A DNA stretch of 64,000 nucleotides from Pedobacter sp. Hv1 (lineage in GTDB: Bacteria > Bacteroidota > Bacteroidia > Sphingobacteriales > Sphingobacteriaceae): assembly GCF_001412215.1 (NCBI RefSeq), contig NZ_LLWP01000004.1, positions 1 through 64,000 on the forward strand. The letters are read 5' to 3'. This document shows, in pieces, positions 41,563-50,124 of this stretch. The notes under the pieces are model-generated. The model searched no databases. It was not told where the DNA came from and saw only the letters and a program-made list of their open reading frames with translations. A program made the position numbers and the translations under genes. Position 1 is the stretch's first letter. Each line of letters opens with the position of its first letter.

Positions 41563-43335
41563 ATGGCACACCAATTTCATATCCCCGTTTTAGGTTTAGG
41601 ATATTCAATAGATACCCCTTTAAAAGTAGCACGTTACGGCATTTCTTCGGTTGTTTCCATTGTTGATGATGAACTGATTGAAAGAATGAGGAAATACCAT
41701 CTTGAACAGCATCAGTTAACGTATGTTGTTATTCCAAAAGGCGCTGCAGATTACCGTAGTAAAAGAATTACAGCCTATTTAGATCTTTTAAACAACTTGA
41801 TCACTGCGCAATTTGAATTGCTTAAACAGCAAGATTTTAGCCTCGGAAGTGACATTTGTAGATACTTTGAACTATTGCCAGAACATAGCCAATTGAAACA
41901 GGGTTATGATCTGATGATGGAATATCCAGAAGGAGAAGGTAAACGCATTTTTCAGCAGATTTTACGTCAACAGATGCAAGTTGGAACCATTGATGTCAAT
42001 ATCATGGCGAAGGTTGATAAACTCAATTTTGGCAAGGATGACACCTATTTGGGCGATGAAAATACAGATGCACTAGCTGCTTTAAGAGGTTTTGCAAAAA
42101 GCAATGTCCAATCTTCGGTGATCTTGTCTGCCGGAATGAACCCACGTCTGTATGGTTACTTAACTGAATTTGAAGATTTTTATCCCGATGAAAATGGGGA
42201 GTTAAAAAAGAAGATCATTTTAAAAGTGAGCGATTTTCGCTCTGCATTTATCCAATCGAAATTTTTAGCAAAGAAAGGATTATGGGTTTCTGAGTTTAGG
42301 ATAGAGTCGGGCTTGAATTGTGGTGGACATGCTTTTGCGACCGAAGGTTACCTGTTAGGGCCAATTTTGGAAGAGTTTAAGCAAAAGAAAGCCATTATGA
42401 TAACAGAGTTATATCAACTATATACAACGGCATTAACGGAGAGAGGAAACCTTAAGATAGATTTACCAAAACAGCGTTTAAGTGTACAAGGTGGTATTGG
42501 AACTGCTACAGAAAACGAATTTTTGTTTAAACAGTATCAAGTCAATTCTACAGGTTGGGGAAGCCCGTTTTTACTAGTGCCAGAAGTAACCAATGTTGAT
42601 GACCATACGCTAGGAAAATTAACAAAAGCTACTGAAAATGATTTTTATTTGAGCAATTCATCTCCATTGGGTGTATTGTTCAATAATTTTAAGGGCAGTG
42701 GCATAGAAGAACAGCGCTTAGAAAGAATGGCAAAGGGTAGGCCTGGTAGCCCCTGTACCAAAAAATATTTGTGCACCAATACGGAGTTTACCACCCAGCC
42801 AATTTGTACAGCATCTAGGGAATATCAAAATCTAAAGCTCAAGCAATTGGAAACTTTAGCTTTGCCAGAACAAGAGTTTAAACAACAATTTGAGATTATT
42901 ACAGAAAAGATCTGTTTATGCGAAGGCCTTTGTACATCAACCTATATTAAAGCAGGCATTGTAAAGCCTAAGGAAAGTAAAGCAGTAGCCATTTGTCCCG
43001 GCCCAAATTTGGCCTATTTCTCAAACATCTATTCCTTAGATCAAATGGTTAACCATATTTATGGCAAAGCCGATTTGTTGGCAAAGGTGCAACGACCTCA
43101 TTTTTTGATCAAAGAACTCAATCTGTACATCGATTACCTGCAAACTGAAATTCAGTTGCATTTAAAAGACTTAAATGATAAAAAGCAAAAACAGCTCTCT
43201 AAGTTTAAAACACAGCTGTTAGATGGAATTGATTATTATAAAACGCTTTTCAATCAACAGGCACAATTGATCAAAGATCAGTTTTATAAGGAGCTTTTGG
43301 TTTCGGAAAATGTATTGAACAATACGGTGATTTAA
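41563..43335 (+). CDS. Conserved hypothetical protein of the microaerobic island, possible TIM-barrel/FeS protein
   Basis: 590 residues, no signal peptide. The N-terminus (PVLGLGYSIDTPLKVARYGISSVVSIVDD) recalls FMN-dependent TIM-barrel enzymes of the nitronate monooxygenase type, and QGGIGTATENEFL is phosphate-loop-like. A Cys-rich region (about 400-475) has CTKKYLC, PIC, ICLCEGLC and later AICPGPN, enough to bind an iron-sulfur cluster. The last about 80 residues are helical and Lys/Gln-rich. I do not recognise a characterised family. The FNR-type promoter and position before FixL-like/REC-FNR genes suggest a role in redox metabolism under low oxygen. Both cofactors are inferences from motifs. 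Confidence 0.7.
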   Translation: MAHQFHIPVLGLGYSIDTPLKVARYGISSVVSIVDDELIERMRKYHLEQHQLTYVVIPKGAADYRSKRITAYLDLLNNLITAQFELLKQQDFSLGSDICRYFELLPEHSQLKQGYDLMMEYPEGEGKRIFQQILRQQMQVGTIDVNIMAKVDKLNFGKDDTYLGDENTDALAALRGFAKSNVQSSVILSAGMNPRLYGYLTEFEDFYPDENGELKKKIILKVSDFRSAFIQSKFLAKKGLWVSEFRIESGLNCGGHAFATEGYLLGPILEEFKQKKAIMITELYQLYTTALTERGNLKIDLPKQRLSVQGGIGTATENEFLFKQYQVNSTGWGSPFLLVPEVTNVDDHTLGKLTKATENDFYLSNSSPLGVLFNNFKGSGIEEQRLERMAKGRPGSPCTKKYLCTNTEFTTQPICTASREYQNLKLKQLETLALPEQEFKQQFEIITEKICLCEGLCTSTYIKAGIVKPKESKAVAICPGPNLAYFSNIYSLDQMVNHIYGKADLLAKVQRPHFLIKELNLYIDYLQTEIQLHLKDLNDKKQKQLSKFKTQLLDGIDYYKTLFNQQAQLIKDQFYKELLVSENVLNNTVI

Positions 43336-43385
43336 TAGCTAATCAGCAATAAAAACTTGATTATATTTGGACCATATACAGGTAC

Positions 43386-44570
43386 ATGGAAAGAGCAAAA
43401 CTATTAAATGCAATTATAGAAAATGCCATTGATGGAATTATTACCATTGATGATAAAGGTATTATTGAGCATATTAACCCAGCTGCATTGACCTTATTTG
43501 GTTTTGATAGAGCTGAGCTTGTAGGTAAAAATGTTTCGGTATTAATGCCTGAGCCAGACAAGGCTAGGCACGATGGTTACATCTCCAATTACAACCATAC
43601 TGGCGAAAGACATATTATTGGTATTGGTAGAGAAGTAACTGGAAAACGAAAAGACGGAACGATGTTTCCGTTTAGACTTGGCGTAAGCGAAGTGAAATTT
43701 AGCGACCGCAAAATCTTTACAGGTTTTATACACGACTTGAGTAGACAGAAGGATGATGAGTTAAGAATCAAAAGTTATACAGAAGAGTTAGAGAGCAAAA
43801 TCAAAGAACGTACCCAAGAATTGATCAGGTCTATCAACGAATTAGAAACTGCAAAAGAACATGTAAGTGCCATGTTCGAAAAAGAAAAAGAACTTAATCA
43901 GCTTAAAACACGTTTTGTTTCTATGGCCTCACATGAGTTCAGGACACCCTTAAGCTCAATACAATTATCTGCTTCATTAATAGATAAGTATACTTTAAAG
44001 CAAGATGCAACAAGTGTAGAGAAACATACCGCTAAAATTAAAAATGCAATCAATAACCTCACCACTATTTTAAACGATTTCCTGTCTTTAGAGAAGTTGG
44101 AAGCAGGTAAGGTAGAAGCTAACATACATTGGTTTGATATTTTTCCTTTTGCTGAAGAAATAGCAGAAGAGATGCAGTTGATTAGCAAACAGAACCAATT
44201 GATTGTTTACGAACACAAGGGAACAACTGGTCAGGTTTTGTTAGATCAGCACCTGCTTAAAAACTGTATCATTAACCTCATCTCTAATGCCATCAAATAC
44301 TCTGGAGAAGATACAATGATCCAGTTCAATAGTGTGATCAATAACAATGAGCTAATCATTGAGGTAAAGGACAATGGCATTGGCATTCCGGCAATGGACA
44401 TCAATAGCTTGTTTGAACCATTTTTTAGAGCGCACAATACAGGCGATATCCCCGGTACAGGTTTGGGCTTGAATATTGTAAAACGTTATGTAGGCTTAAT
44501 GAATGGGACGGTGAGTTGCGAGAGTGCACAGAACGTGGGTACTACTTTTAGGCTCCATTTTAAATTTTAG
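43386..44570 (+). CDS. FixL-like haem-PAS oxygen-sensing histidine kinase
   Basis: 394 residues, soluble. The PAS domain (about 1-120) carries the FixL haem-pocket signature RHDGYI...GERHIIGIGREVTGKRKDG; His76 matches the haem ligand and Arg82 the conserved distal Arg of rhizobial FixL. A coiled-coil linker leads to HisKA (phosphoacceptor His in MASHEFRTPLSS) and HATPase_c (N-box NLISNAIKYS, G-boxes DNGIGIP and GTGLGLNIV). In rhizobia FixL autophosphorylates when oxygen is absent and activates FixJ. Here the next gene, 23 bases downstream, encodes a REC domain fused to a CRP/FNR regulator. -7 match TATATTTG at 43362-43369; no FNR box. Confidence 0.9.
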   Translation: MERAKLLNAIIENAIDGIITIDDKGIIEHINPAALTLFGFDRAELVGKNVSVLMPEPDKARHDGYISNYNHTGERHIIGIGREVTGKRKDGTMFPFRLGVSEVKFSDRKIFTGFIHDLSRQKDDELRIKSYTEELESKIKERTQELIRSINELETAKEHVSAMFEKEKELNQLKTRFVSMASHEFRTPLSSIQLSASLIDKYTLKQDATSVEKHTAKIKNAINNLTTILNDFLSLEKLEAGKVEANIHWFDIFPFAEEIAEEMQLISKQNQLIVYEHKGTTGQVLLDQHLLKNCIINLISNAIKYSGEDTMIQFNSVINNNELIIEVKDNGIGIPAMDINSLFEPFFRAHNTGDIPGTGLGLNIVKRYVGLMNGTVSCESAQNVGTTFRLHFKF

Positions 44571-44593
44571 ATCAAGGGTTAAATTATCATGCT

Positions 44594-45622
44594 ATGAAAA
44601 AGGCTTTAATTATTGAAGATAGTGACGATATTAGAGAAGGTACTGCTGAAATTTTAGATTTGGCAGGCTACCAAACATTTACAGCTAAGAATGGTCGTAT
44701 AGGGGTTGATCTGGCGCTAAAACATATTCCAGATGTGATTTTGTGCGACATTATGATGCCAGAACTTGATGGTTATGGCGTACTTTATCTTTTACAGAAA
44801 AACCCAACTACCGCTACCATCCCTTTTATCTTTATGACAGCCAAAGCAGAACGTGCTGATATGCGTAAAGGAATGGAAATGGGAGCCGATGATTACCTGA
44901 CCAAACCATTTGATGATGTAGAGCTCTTTAGCGCTATTGAAAGCCGTTTAAAAAAAAGAAGCAAGCCCTCAGGCTTCAGATCAGCTGCTACTGATAAAGA
45001 AACATTATTTGCCGAGCTTAAAGCTAAAGGTAAAAACCGATCTTTTGCCAATAAACAACTCATTTATGTAGAAGATGATGAACCAGCTTATCTTTATTTC
45101 ATCAACAAGGGGCAAATAAAGACCTACAAGCGATCAAAAGATGGAAGAGAGCTCTCATCAACACTGTACAAAGATGGCGATTTCTTTGGCTACGAAAGTC
45201 TTTGCAACGGCACTAATTACGCCGATAACTCAGCAACCATGGCCGATAGCGAATTGTTGTTGATTGCCAAAGCAGATTTCATGGACTATTTGCACAACCA
45301 TCAGGAAATTGCTGGAGCATTTATTGGCTTATTGTCTGGAAGCGTACAGGAAAAAGAAGAGCAGATGCTCAAATTGGCTTATTTCTCTGTTAGAAAACGT
45401 GTGGCAGAGGCTTTGGTGCAGGTGGCCGGTAAATTTGGTGATGGAAAATCTGATACCTGTACCTTAAAAATATCCAGAGACGATTTAGCTGCTTTGGTAG
45501 GCACAGCCAGTGAAACGGTAAGTAGAATGTTGGCAGATTTCAAAGATGAAAAACTAATTGAAAAAACAGGTAATGCCATCCATATAGTTTCAATTCAGAA
45601 ACTAAAAAACATCAAACAATAA
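44594..45622 (+). CDS. Response regulator fused to CRP/FNR-type regulator (REC-cNMP-HTH)
   Basis: 342 residues. The REC domain (1-125) has IIEDSDD, phosphoacceptor Asp52 in CDIMMPELDG, MTAK and TKPF. A cyclic-nucleotide-type effector domain (about 150-235, GDFFGYESL) and a Crp winged helix (about 265-335, ISRDDLAALVGTASETVSRMLADF) follow. No Cys cluster for an FNR-type FeS centre is seen, so oxygen information should arrive by phosphotransfer from the FixL-like kinase. It merges the roles of FixJ (receiver) and FixK (CRP/FNR DNA binding). Likely targets are the three TGAT-N4-ATCA promoters in this island. Confidence 0.92.
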   Translation: MKKALIIEDSDDIREGTAEILDLAGYQTFTAKNGRIGVDLALKHIPDVILCDIMMPELDGYGVLYLLQKNPTTATIPFIFMTAKAERADMRKGMEMGADDYLTKPFDDVELFSAIESRLKKRSKPSGFRSAATDKETLFAELKAKGKNRSFANKQLIYVEDDEPAYLYFINKGQIKTYKRSKDGRELSSTLYKDGDFFGYESLCNGTNYADNSATMADSELLLIAKADFMDYLHNHQEIAGAFIGLLSGSVQEKEEQMLKLAYFSVRKRVAEALVQVAGKFGDGKSDTCTLKISRDDLAALVGTASETVSRMLADFKDEKLIEKTGNAIHIVSIQKLKNIKQ

Positions 45623-45645
45623 GCTGGTCATTTCGTCAATTATTA

Positions 45646-45710
45646 TGATGAAGATCACTTTTTAGCCTAACTATTCTCATCAGAAACATTAGGCCACTGC
45701 TTTAGTTTTG
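45646..45710 (+). promoter_or_regulatory. FNR/FixK-type box and -7 element of the hemN-ccoI-ccoS operon
   Basis: TGAT-GAAG-ATCA (45646-45657) centred at 45651.5; TAGTTTTG (45703-45710) begins 51.5 bp downstream of the centre. Confidence 0.75.
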
Positions 45711-45722
45711 CATATCAATATT

Positions 45723-46154
45723 ATGCAAATGAAAGCGATAGCTTATAACATTCAACCAAAAGAGAAAGAGTGGTTAATTGTAGCTAACTACAAAAAACAC
45801 GATATCACCATTATTGCAAATAGCCTAAACTTAGACACTTTGGCTTTTGCAAATGGCAAAGAAGCCCTGATTATTTTTAATGAAGATCCTTTAGATAAAG
45901 CTTTAATTGATGGTTTAAAGTTATTAGGAATCAAATATATAGCAACTTCATCTTATGCAATAGATCATATAGACTTGAATGCTGCTGCGGTAGCTGGTTT
46001 AAAAATTGCCAATGTACCTTTTATGGCCGATAATGAACTGAAGACCATGCATCAGGTGATTAAAAACCTCGACAATTGGGCCGAAGGTAAATGTGTAGGT
46101 AAAGCCTGTTGCTGTCAAAATAGTTGTGCTATTAAACCTTTAAAAGAAGGGTAA
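45723..46154 (+). CDS. Stand-alone D-lactate-dehydrogenase-like N-terminal domain with Cys-rich tail
   Basis: 143 residues from ATG 45723, which is just past the predicted transcription start; ATG 45729 is an alternative. The body matches the N-terminal catalytic half of D-2-hydroxyacid dehydrogenases (MKAIAYNIQPKEKEWL, IKYIATSSYAIDHIDLNAAAVAGLKIANVP), but the NAD-binding Rossmann domain and catalytic Arg/Glu/His part are missing. It ends in KCVGKACCCQNSC with six Cys. The stop overlaps the hemN start (TAATG), so they are coupled. With no NAD site it cannot be a dehydrogenase. The tail could bind metal or haem/FeS intermediates; a role in haem or copper handling for cbb3 assembly is a guess. 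Confidence 0.75.
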   Translation: MQMKAIAYNIQPKEKEWLIVANYKKHDITIIANSLNLDTLAFANGKEALIIFNEDPLDKALIDGLKLLGIKYIATSSYAIDHIDLNAAAVAGLKIANVPFMADNELKTMHQVIKNLDNWAEGKCVGKACCCQNSCAIKPLKEG

Positions 46155-47491
46155 TGGAAACGGCTCTATTAAAAAAATATAATGTTGCTGCACCAAGGTA
46201 TACCAGTTATCCAACGGTACCTTATTGGGAAAATGAAAATTTTAACCAAGAGAAATGGTTCAAGTCGCTGACCCTAGCTTACCATCAAAGCAAAGCAGAA
46301 GGCATTAGCCTTTACATTCATTTACCTTTTTGCGAAAGTCTTTGTACTTATTGTGGCTGTAATACGCGGATCACTAAAAATCATGCGGTAGAAAGTCCCT
46401 ATATCACTTCTGTGATCAAGGAATGGGAGATGTATTGTACTTTGCTTGGCGAACGGCCTAAGATTAAAGAATTACATTTAGGTGGTGGAACACCTACATT
46501 TTTCAGTCCAGAGAACTTACAATCCCTGATTTCGGCGATTGTAAAAGAAGGGGCAGATGAGATCGAATGCTCTTTTGAGGGTCATCCAGCCAATACTACG
46601 CTCAATCACTTGCAAACTTTATATCAATTGGGTTTTAAAAGAGTGAGTTTGGGCATTCAAGATTTCGATCAGAAGGTACAGCACTTGATCAACCGTTTTC
46701 AAACGCCAATGCAAGTGGCTACGCTAACTGATCAGGCAAGGGATATTGGTTACCATTCGGTTAATTTTGATCTGATCTACGGTTTACCGGGTCAAACGCC
46801 CGAGGGATTAGCCAAAACCATTGCAGCAGTAATTCAAATGGAACCAGATCGGATTGCATTTTACAGCTATGCCCATGTGCCATGGTTAAAACCTGGTCAA
46901 CGTTATTATACAGAAAAAGACATTCCACAGGGCGACGAAAAGTTTGCGCTTTATCAATTGGGTAGAACATTATTGATGGAAGCAGGCTACCAAGAAATTG
47001 GGATGGATCATTTTGCTTTAAAAACAGATTCATTATATCAAGTGAGTGAGAAAGGGCAGTTACATCGAAATTTTATGGGTTACACCCATCAGCATACCCA
47101 GATTTTGTTGGGCCTGGGTGTTTCGTCTATTAGTGATTGCGGTGGAGCCTTTGCACAAAATGCCAAAACAGTAGAAGGATACAGCCAACAGATTGCTAAT
47201 GGCTCATTTGCGATTGAAAAGGGACATATTTTAAATGCCGACGATCGAGTAATTAGCCAACACATCCTTAACCTGATGTGTAAAAATGCAACACAATTTG
47301 ATCATGAAATTCCAGCAGTAATTAAAGAACGTTTACAGCCTTTGCTCAAAGATCAACTCGTAGAGTTAGGTGATCAAGAAGTGGTGGTTTCGGCATTAGG
47401 GAAATCTTTTCTAAGAAACATCTGTATGGCATTTGATGACAGGTTATGGCAAAAACAGCCCACAACTTGTCTGTTCAGTACAACAGTATAA
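46154..47491 (+). CDS. hemN: Oxygen-independent coproporphyrinogen III oxidase
   Basis: 445 residues. Radical-SAM cluster motif HLPFCESLCTYCGCNT (C-x3-C-x2-C, then Cys), LGGGTPTFFSPE and a C-terminal HemN domain. It converts coproporphyrinogen III to protoporphyrinogen IX without oxygen, supplying haem when oxygen is low, which fits its place in an FNR-controlled operon with cbb3 assembly genes. The Cys-x2-Cys-x-Cys motif and length around 450 favour genuine HemN over HemW. Confidence 0.9.
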   Translation: METALLKKYNVAAPRYTSYPTVPYWENENFNQEKWFKSLTLAYHQSKAEGISLYIHLPFCESLCTYCGCNTRITKNHAVESPYITSVIKEWEMYCTLLGERPKIKELHLGGGTPTFFSPENLQSLISAIVKEGADEIECSFEGHPANTTLNHLQTLYQLGFKRVSLGIQDFDQKVQHLINRFQTPMQVATLTDQARDIGYHSVNFDLIYGLPGQTPEGLAKTIAAVIQMEPDRIAFYSYAHVPWLKPGQRYYTEKDIPQGDEKFALYQLGRTLLMEAGYQEIGMDHFALKTDSLYQVSEKGQLHRNFMGYTHQHTQILLGLGVSSISDCGGAFAQNAKTVEGYSQQIANGSFAIEKGHILNADDRVISQHILNLMCKNATQFDHEIPAVIKERLQPLLKDQLVELGDQEVVVSALGKSFLRNICMAFDDRLWQKQPTTCLFSTTV

Positions 47492-47502
47492 AATTGACGG
47501 TA

Positions 47503-49887
47503 ATGAGGGATGAAAAAAGCACATTAACAGATTTGGTATGTTACCATTGTGGTGAGGCCGTATCAGGAATTGATTTGAATTTTGACGATAAGCATTTTTG
47601 TTGCGTAGGTTGTAAAAGTGTTTATCAGATTTTGGCCGAAAACAAAATGTGTAATTATTATGCCTATAACGATACGCCAGGGCAAAGACTAAACGAAAGC
47701 AAACATTACGAATATCTGGATGAAGAGTCGATCATTACCCAACTTATCGATTACAAAGATCGAAATTATACCATTGTCACTTTTTATATCCCAGCTATTC
47801 ACTGTAGCTCGTGTATTTGGCTCTTAGAGCATTTGTATAAGATTAACCCTGCTATCTATAGCTCAAGAATAGATTTCCTTAAAAAAGAAGTCACCATTAG
47901 CTATAAACACCAAGAGGTTTCATTAAGAAAAGTAGTTGAGGTTTTGGCCAATATAGGTTATGAGCCTGCAATTAGCCTACAAGATGTGGTGAAAGAAAAA
48001 AGCAGTTCGGTAAACAAGGCTTTGATTTTAAAGATAGCCATTGCAGGTTTTTGCATGGGTAATGTAATGCTGTTCAGCTTTCCAGAGTACTTTGGTTTAT
48101 CGGGCATAGAGCAACAATTTCAATACTTGTTTGCTTGGTTAAATCTGGCATTTTCAATTCCAGTTACCTTTTATTGTGGTAAAGAGTACTTTGTTTCGGC
48201 TATTACGAGCCTCAAGCACAAACATATTAATTTAGATACGCCGTTGGCCATTATCATTGCCGTGTTATTCATTAGAACAGCACTATCGGCTTTATTAAAT
48301 GATGGTCCTGGTTTTGCAGATACCTTAACAGGATTGGTATTCCTTTTATTGATGGGTAAGTGGGTTAAACAACGTACCTATCATCACATCTCCTTTGATA
48401 GAGATTACCGTTCTTATTTTCCTATTGCCATTACTACCTTAAAAGAAGGGAAGGAAAAACCAGTGGCCATTAATGAATTGAAGGTAGGCGATCGGTTATG
48501 GATCAGAAATGGGGAATTGGTTCCTGCAGATGCAATTTTAATGAAAGGTGATGCCTGGATGAACATGAGCTTTGTAACAGGAGAAACAGAACCTCAACAG
48601 AAAGTACTGGGAGAGATCATTTACGCTGGAGGAAAACAACTGGGAGAAGCCATAGAGGTTGAAGTGGTTAAACTGCCATCGCAAAGTTATTTAACAGGTC
48701 TTTGGAATAAAGAACATTATCAAGATAATTTAAAGCAAAACTTTAACGATAGTGTAGCCAAATATTTCAGTGTTGCTGTATTTATTATTGCTTTTGCAGC
48801 AGCAGGATATTGGTTTTTTCAAGCAGATACTAACAAAGCATGGGCAGCTTTTACTGCAGTGATTATTGTAGCTTGTCCTTGTGTATTGGCTTTAAGTACA
48901 CCTTTTACTTTATCAGCCATTTTATCGGTATTTGATCAAAAAGGTTTTTATGTGAAAAATACAGATGCGGTAGAACAATTGGCCCATTGTAATGCCATTG
49001 TGTTCGATAAAACGGGAACCTTAACCAGTAGCGAAAATGCGAAGATCTATTTTACTGGGGTATTGAATCAGGAAGAGGAGATGTTGGTGGTTTCTTTATT
49101 ACATCATTCTTCACATCCTTTAAGCCGTCAGATTTTAAAGAGTTTAACCACTGGAAAATTTTATCCCATCTCTAAATATAAAGAAATTGCGGGCAAGGGG
49201 ATAAGAGGGGTGGTAAACAACCGGATGGTTTATGCTGGGAGCGAAAGGATTTTACCTTTCCATATTACAACAAATAAGCAAAGCGGGGTTCATTTGGTTA
49301 TCGATAGTACGTATAAGGGCTGTTTTGTGGTAGAACAAGAGTGGCGTAAAGACCTGCAACATCTGGTTTCAAAACTGGAAAAGAGATTTAGCTTAAAAGT
49401 GCTCTCAGGCGATACCAATAAAGATGAAAAGGCTTTGAGAACCATTTTTGAACCTACAACTGATATCAGGTTTGAACAAAGTCCCCGCCAAAAGCTAGAG
49501 GCAATCACCAATCAACAAAGTAATGGAGAGCGGGTAATGATGCTCGGTGATGGATTAAATGACGCAGGAGCCTTAAAACAGGCCAATTTTGGCATTGCCA
49601 TAACCGATAACATCAATAATTTTACCCCAGGCTGTGATGCCATATTGAAAGGGAGTTCGTTAAATTACTTACCCAAATTTTATCAATTGAGTAAAGATGG
49701 CCTGAAAATCATCAAAATCAGCTTTGCTATTGCCATCGCTTACAATTGTATTGGGCTGTATTATGCAGTACAGGGCACACTTTATCCTTTGGTTGCTGCA
49801 GTGCTAATGCCCATCAGTACCATTACCATTATCAGTTTTACTACACTGGCTACCCGATTTTTTGCCAGAAAAAATAAATTGACATGA
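47503..49887 (+). CDS. ccoI: Copper-transporting P-type ATPase CcoI/FixI for cbb3 oxidase assembly
   Basis: 794 residues from ATG 47503, 11 bases after the hemN stop; an earlier in-frame codon would overlap hemN. The N-terminal Cys-rich metal-binding segment is CYHCGEAV...CCVGCKSVYQIL, followed by a degenerate HMA domain (HCSSCIWLLEHL). The P-type core has the CPC metal site (VACPCVLAL), phosphorylation motif DKTGTLT and hinge GDGLNDAGAL. CcoI exports or delivers copper for the CuB centre of cbb3 oxidase. The stop overlaps ccoS by four bases. Confidence 0.92.
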   Translation: MRDEKSTLTDLVCYHCGEAVSGIDLNFDDKHFCCVGCKSVYQILAENKMCNYYAYNDTPGQRLNESKHYEYLDEESIITQLIDYKDRNYTIVTFYIPAIHCSSCIWLLEHLYKINPAIYSSRIDFLKKEVTISYKHQEVSLRKVVEVLANIGYEPAISLQDVVKEKSSSVNKALILKIAIAGFCMGNVMLFSFPEYFGLSGIEQQFQYLFAWLNLAFSIPVTFYCGKEYFVSAITSLKHKHINLDTPLAIIIAVLFIRTALSALLNDGPGFADTLTGLVFLLLMGKWVKQRTYHHISFDRDYRSYFPIAITTLKEGKEKPVAINELKVGDRLWIRNGELVPADAILMKGDAWMNMSFVTGETEPQQKVLGEIIYAGGKQLGEAIEVEVVKLPSQSYLTGLWNKEHYQDNLKQNFNDSVAKYFSVAVFIIAFAAAGYWFFQADTNKAWAAFTAVIIVACPCVLALSTPFTLSAILSVFDQKGFYVKNTDAVEQLAHCNAIVFDKTGTLTSSENAKIYFTGVLNQEEEMLVVSLLHHSSHPLSRQILKSLTTGKFYPISKYKEIAGKGIRGVVNNRMVYAGSERILPFHITTNKQSGVHLVIDSTYKGCFVVEQEWRKDLQHLVSKLEKRFSLKVLSGDTNKDEKALRTIFEPTTDIRFEQSPRQKLEAITNQQSNGERVMMLGDGLNDAGALKQANFGIAITDNINNFTPGCDAILKGSSLNYLPKFYQLSKDGLKIIKISFAIAIAYNCIGLYYAVQGTLYPLVAAVLMPISTITIISFTTLATRFFARKNKLT

Positions 49888-50063
49888 ACATCCTTTACTT
49901 TTTAATTGCTTGCAGCGTTTTAATGGCCCTGATTTTTTTGGGTGCCTTTTTCTGGGCGCTAAAAAACGGACAGCATGACGATGTGCATACTCCCGGGATC
50001 CGTATCCTTTTTGACGATGAAGTAGAAACGAAAGAATCTGATAAAGATCACTTTTCGGAGTAA
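49884..50063 (+). CDS. ccoS: cbb3-type cytochrome oxidase assembly protein CcoS
   Basis: 59 residues, ATG at 49884 overlapping the ccoI stop (ATGA). One N-terminal membrane helix (ILYFLIACSVLMALIFLGAFFWALKNGQ) is followed by a short acidic tail containing DDVHTPGIRILFDDE, the usual CcoS form. CcoS is needed for cofactor insertion into cbb3 oxidase. Its last codons contain the FNR-type box of the next operon. Confidence 0.9.
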   Translation: MNILYFLIACSVLMALIFLGAFFWALKNGQHDDVHTPGIRILFDDEVETKESDKDHFSE

Positions 50064-50103
50064 CCGCTATCATCAGCTTAGCGAGCAGACCTAAATACCT
50101 TTG
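50039..50103 (+). promoter_or_regulatory. FNR/FixK-type box and -7 element of the ccoNO operon
   Basis: TGAT-AAAG-ATCA (50039-50050, inside the ccoS 3' end) centred at 50044.5; TACCTTTG (50096-50103) begins 51.5 bp downstream of the centre. Flanks resemble the 45646 box (AGATCACTTTT in both). Confidence 0.8.
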
Positions 50104-50124
50104 GTCTATAACAAAACACAATAT

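Noticed and set aside
44594-45622. Direct oxygen sensing by an FNR-type iron-sulfur cluster
   Set aside because: The N-terminal Cys cluster of FNR is missing; the protein has a REC domain instead.
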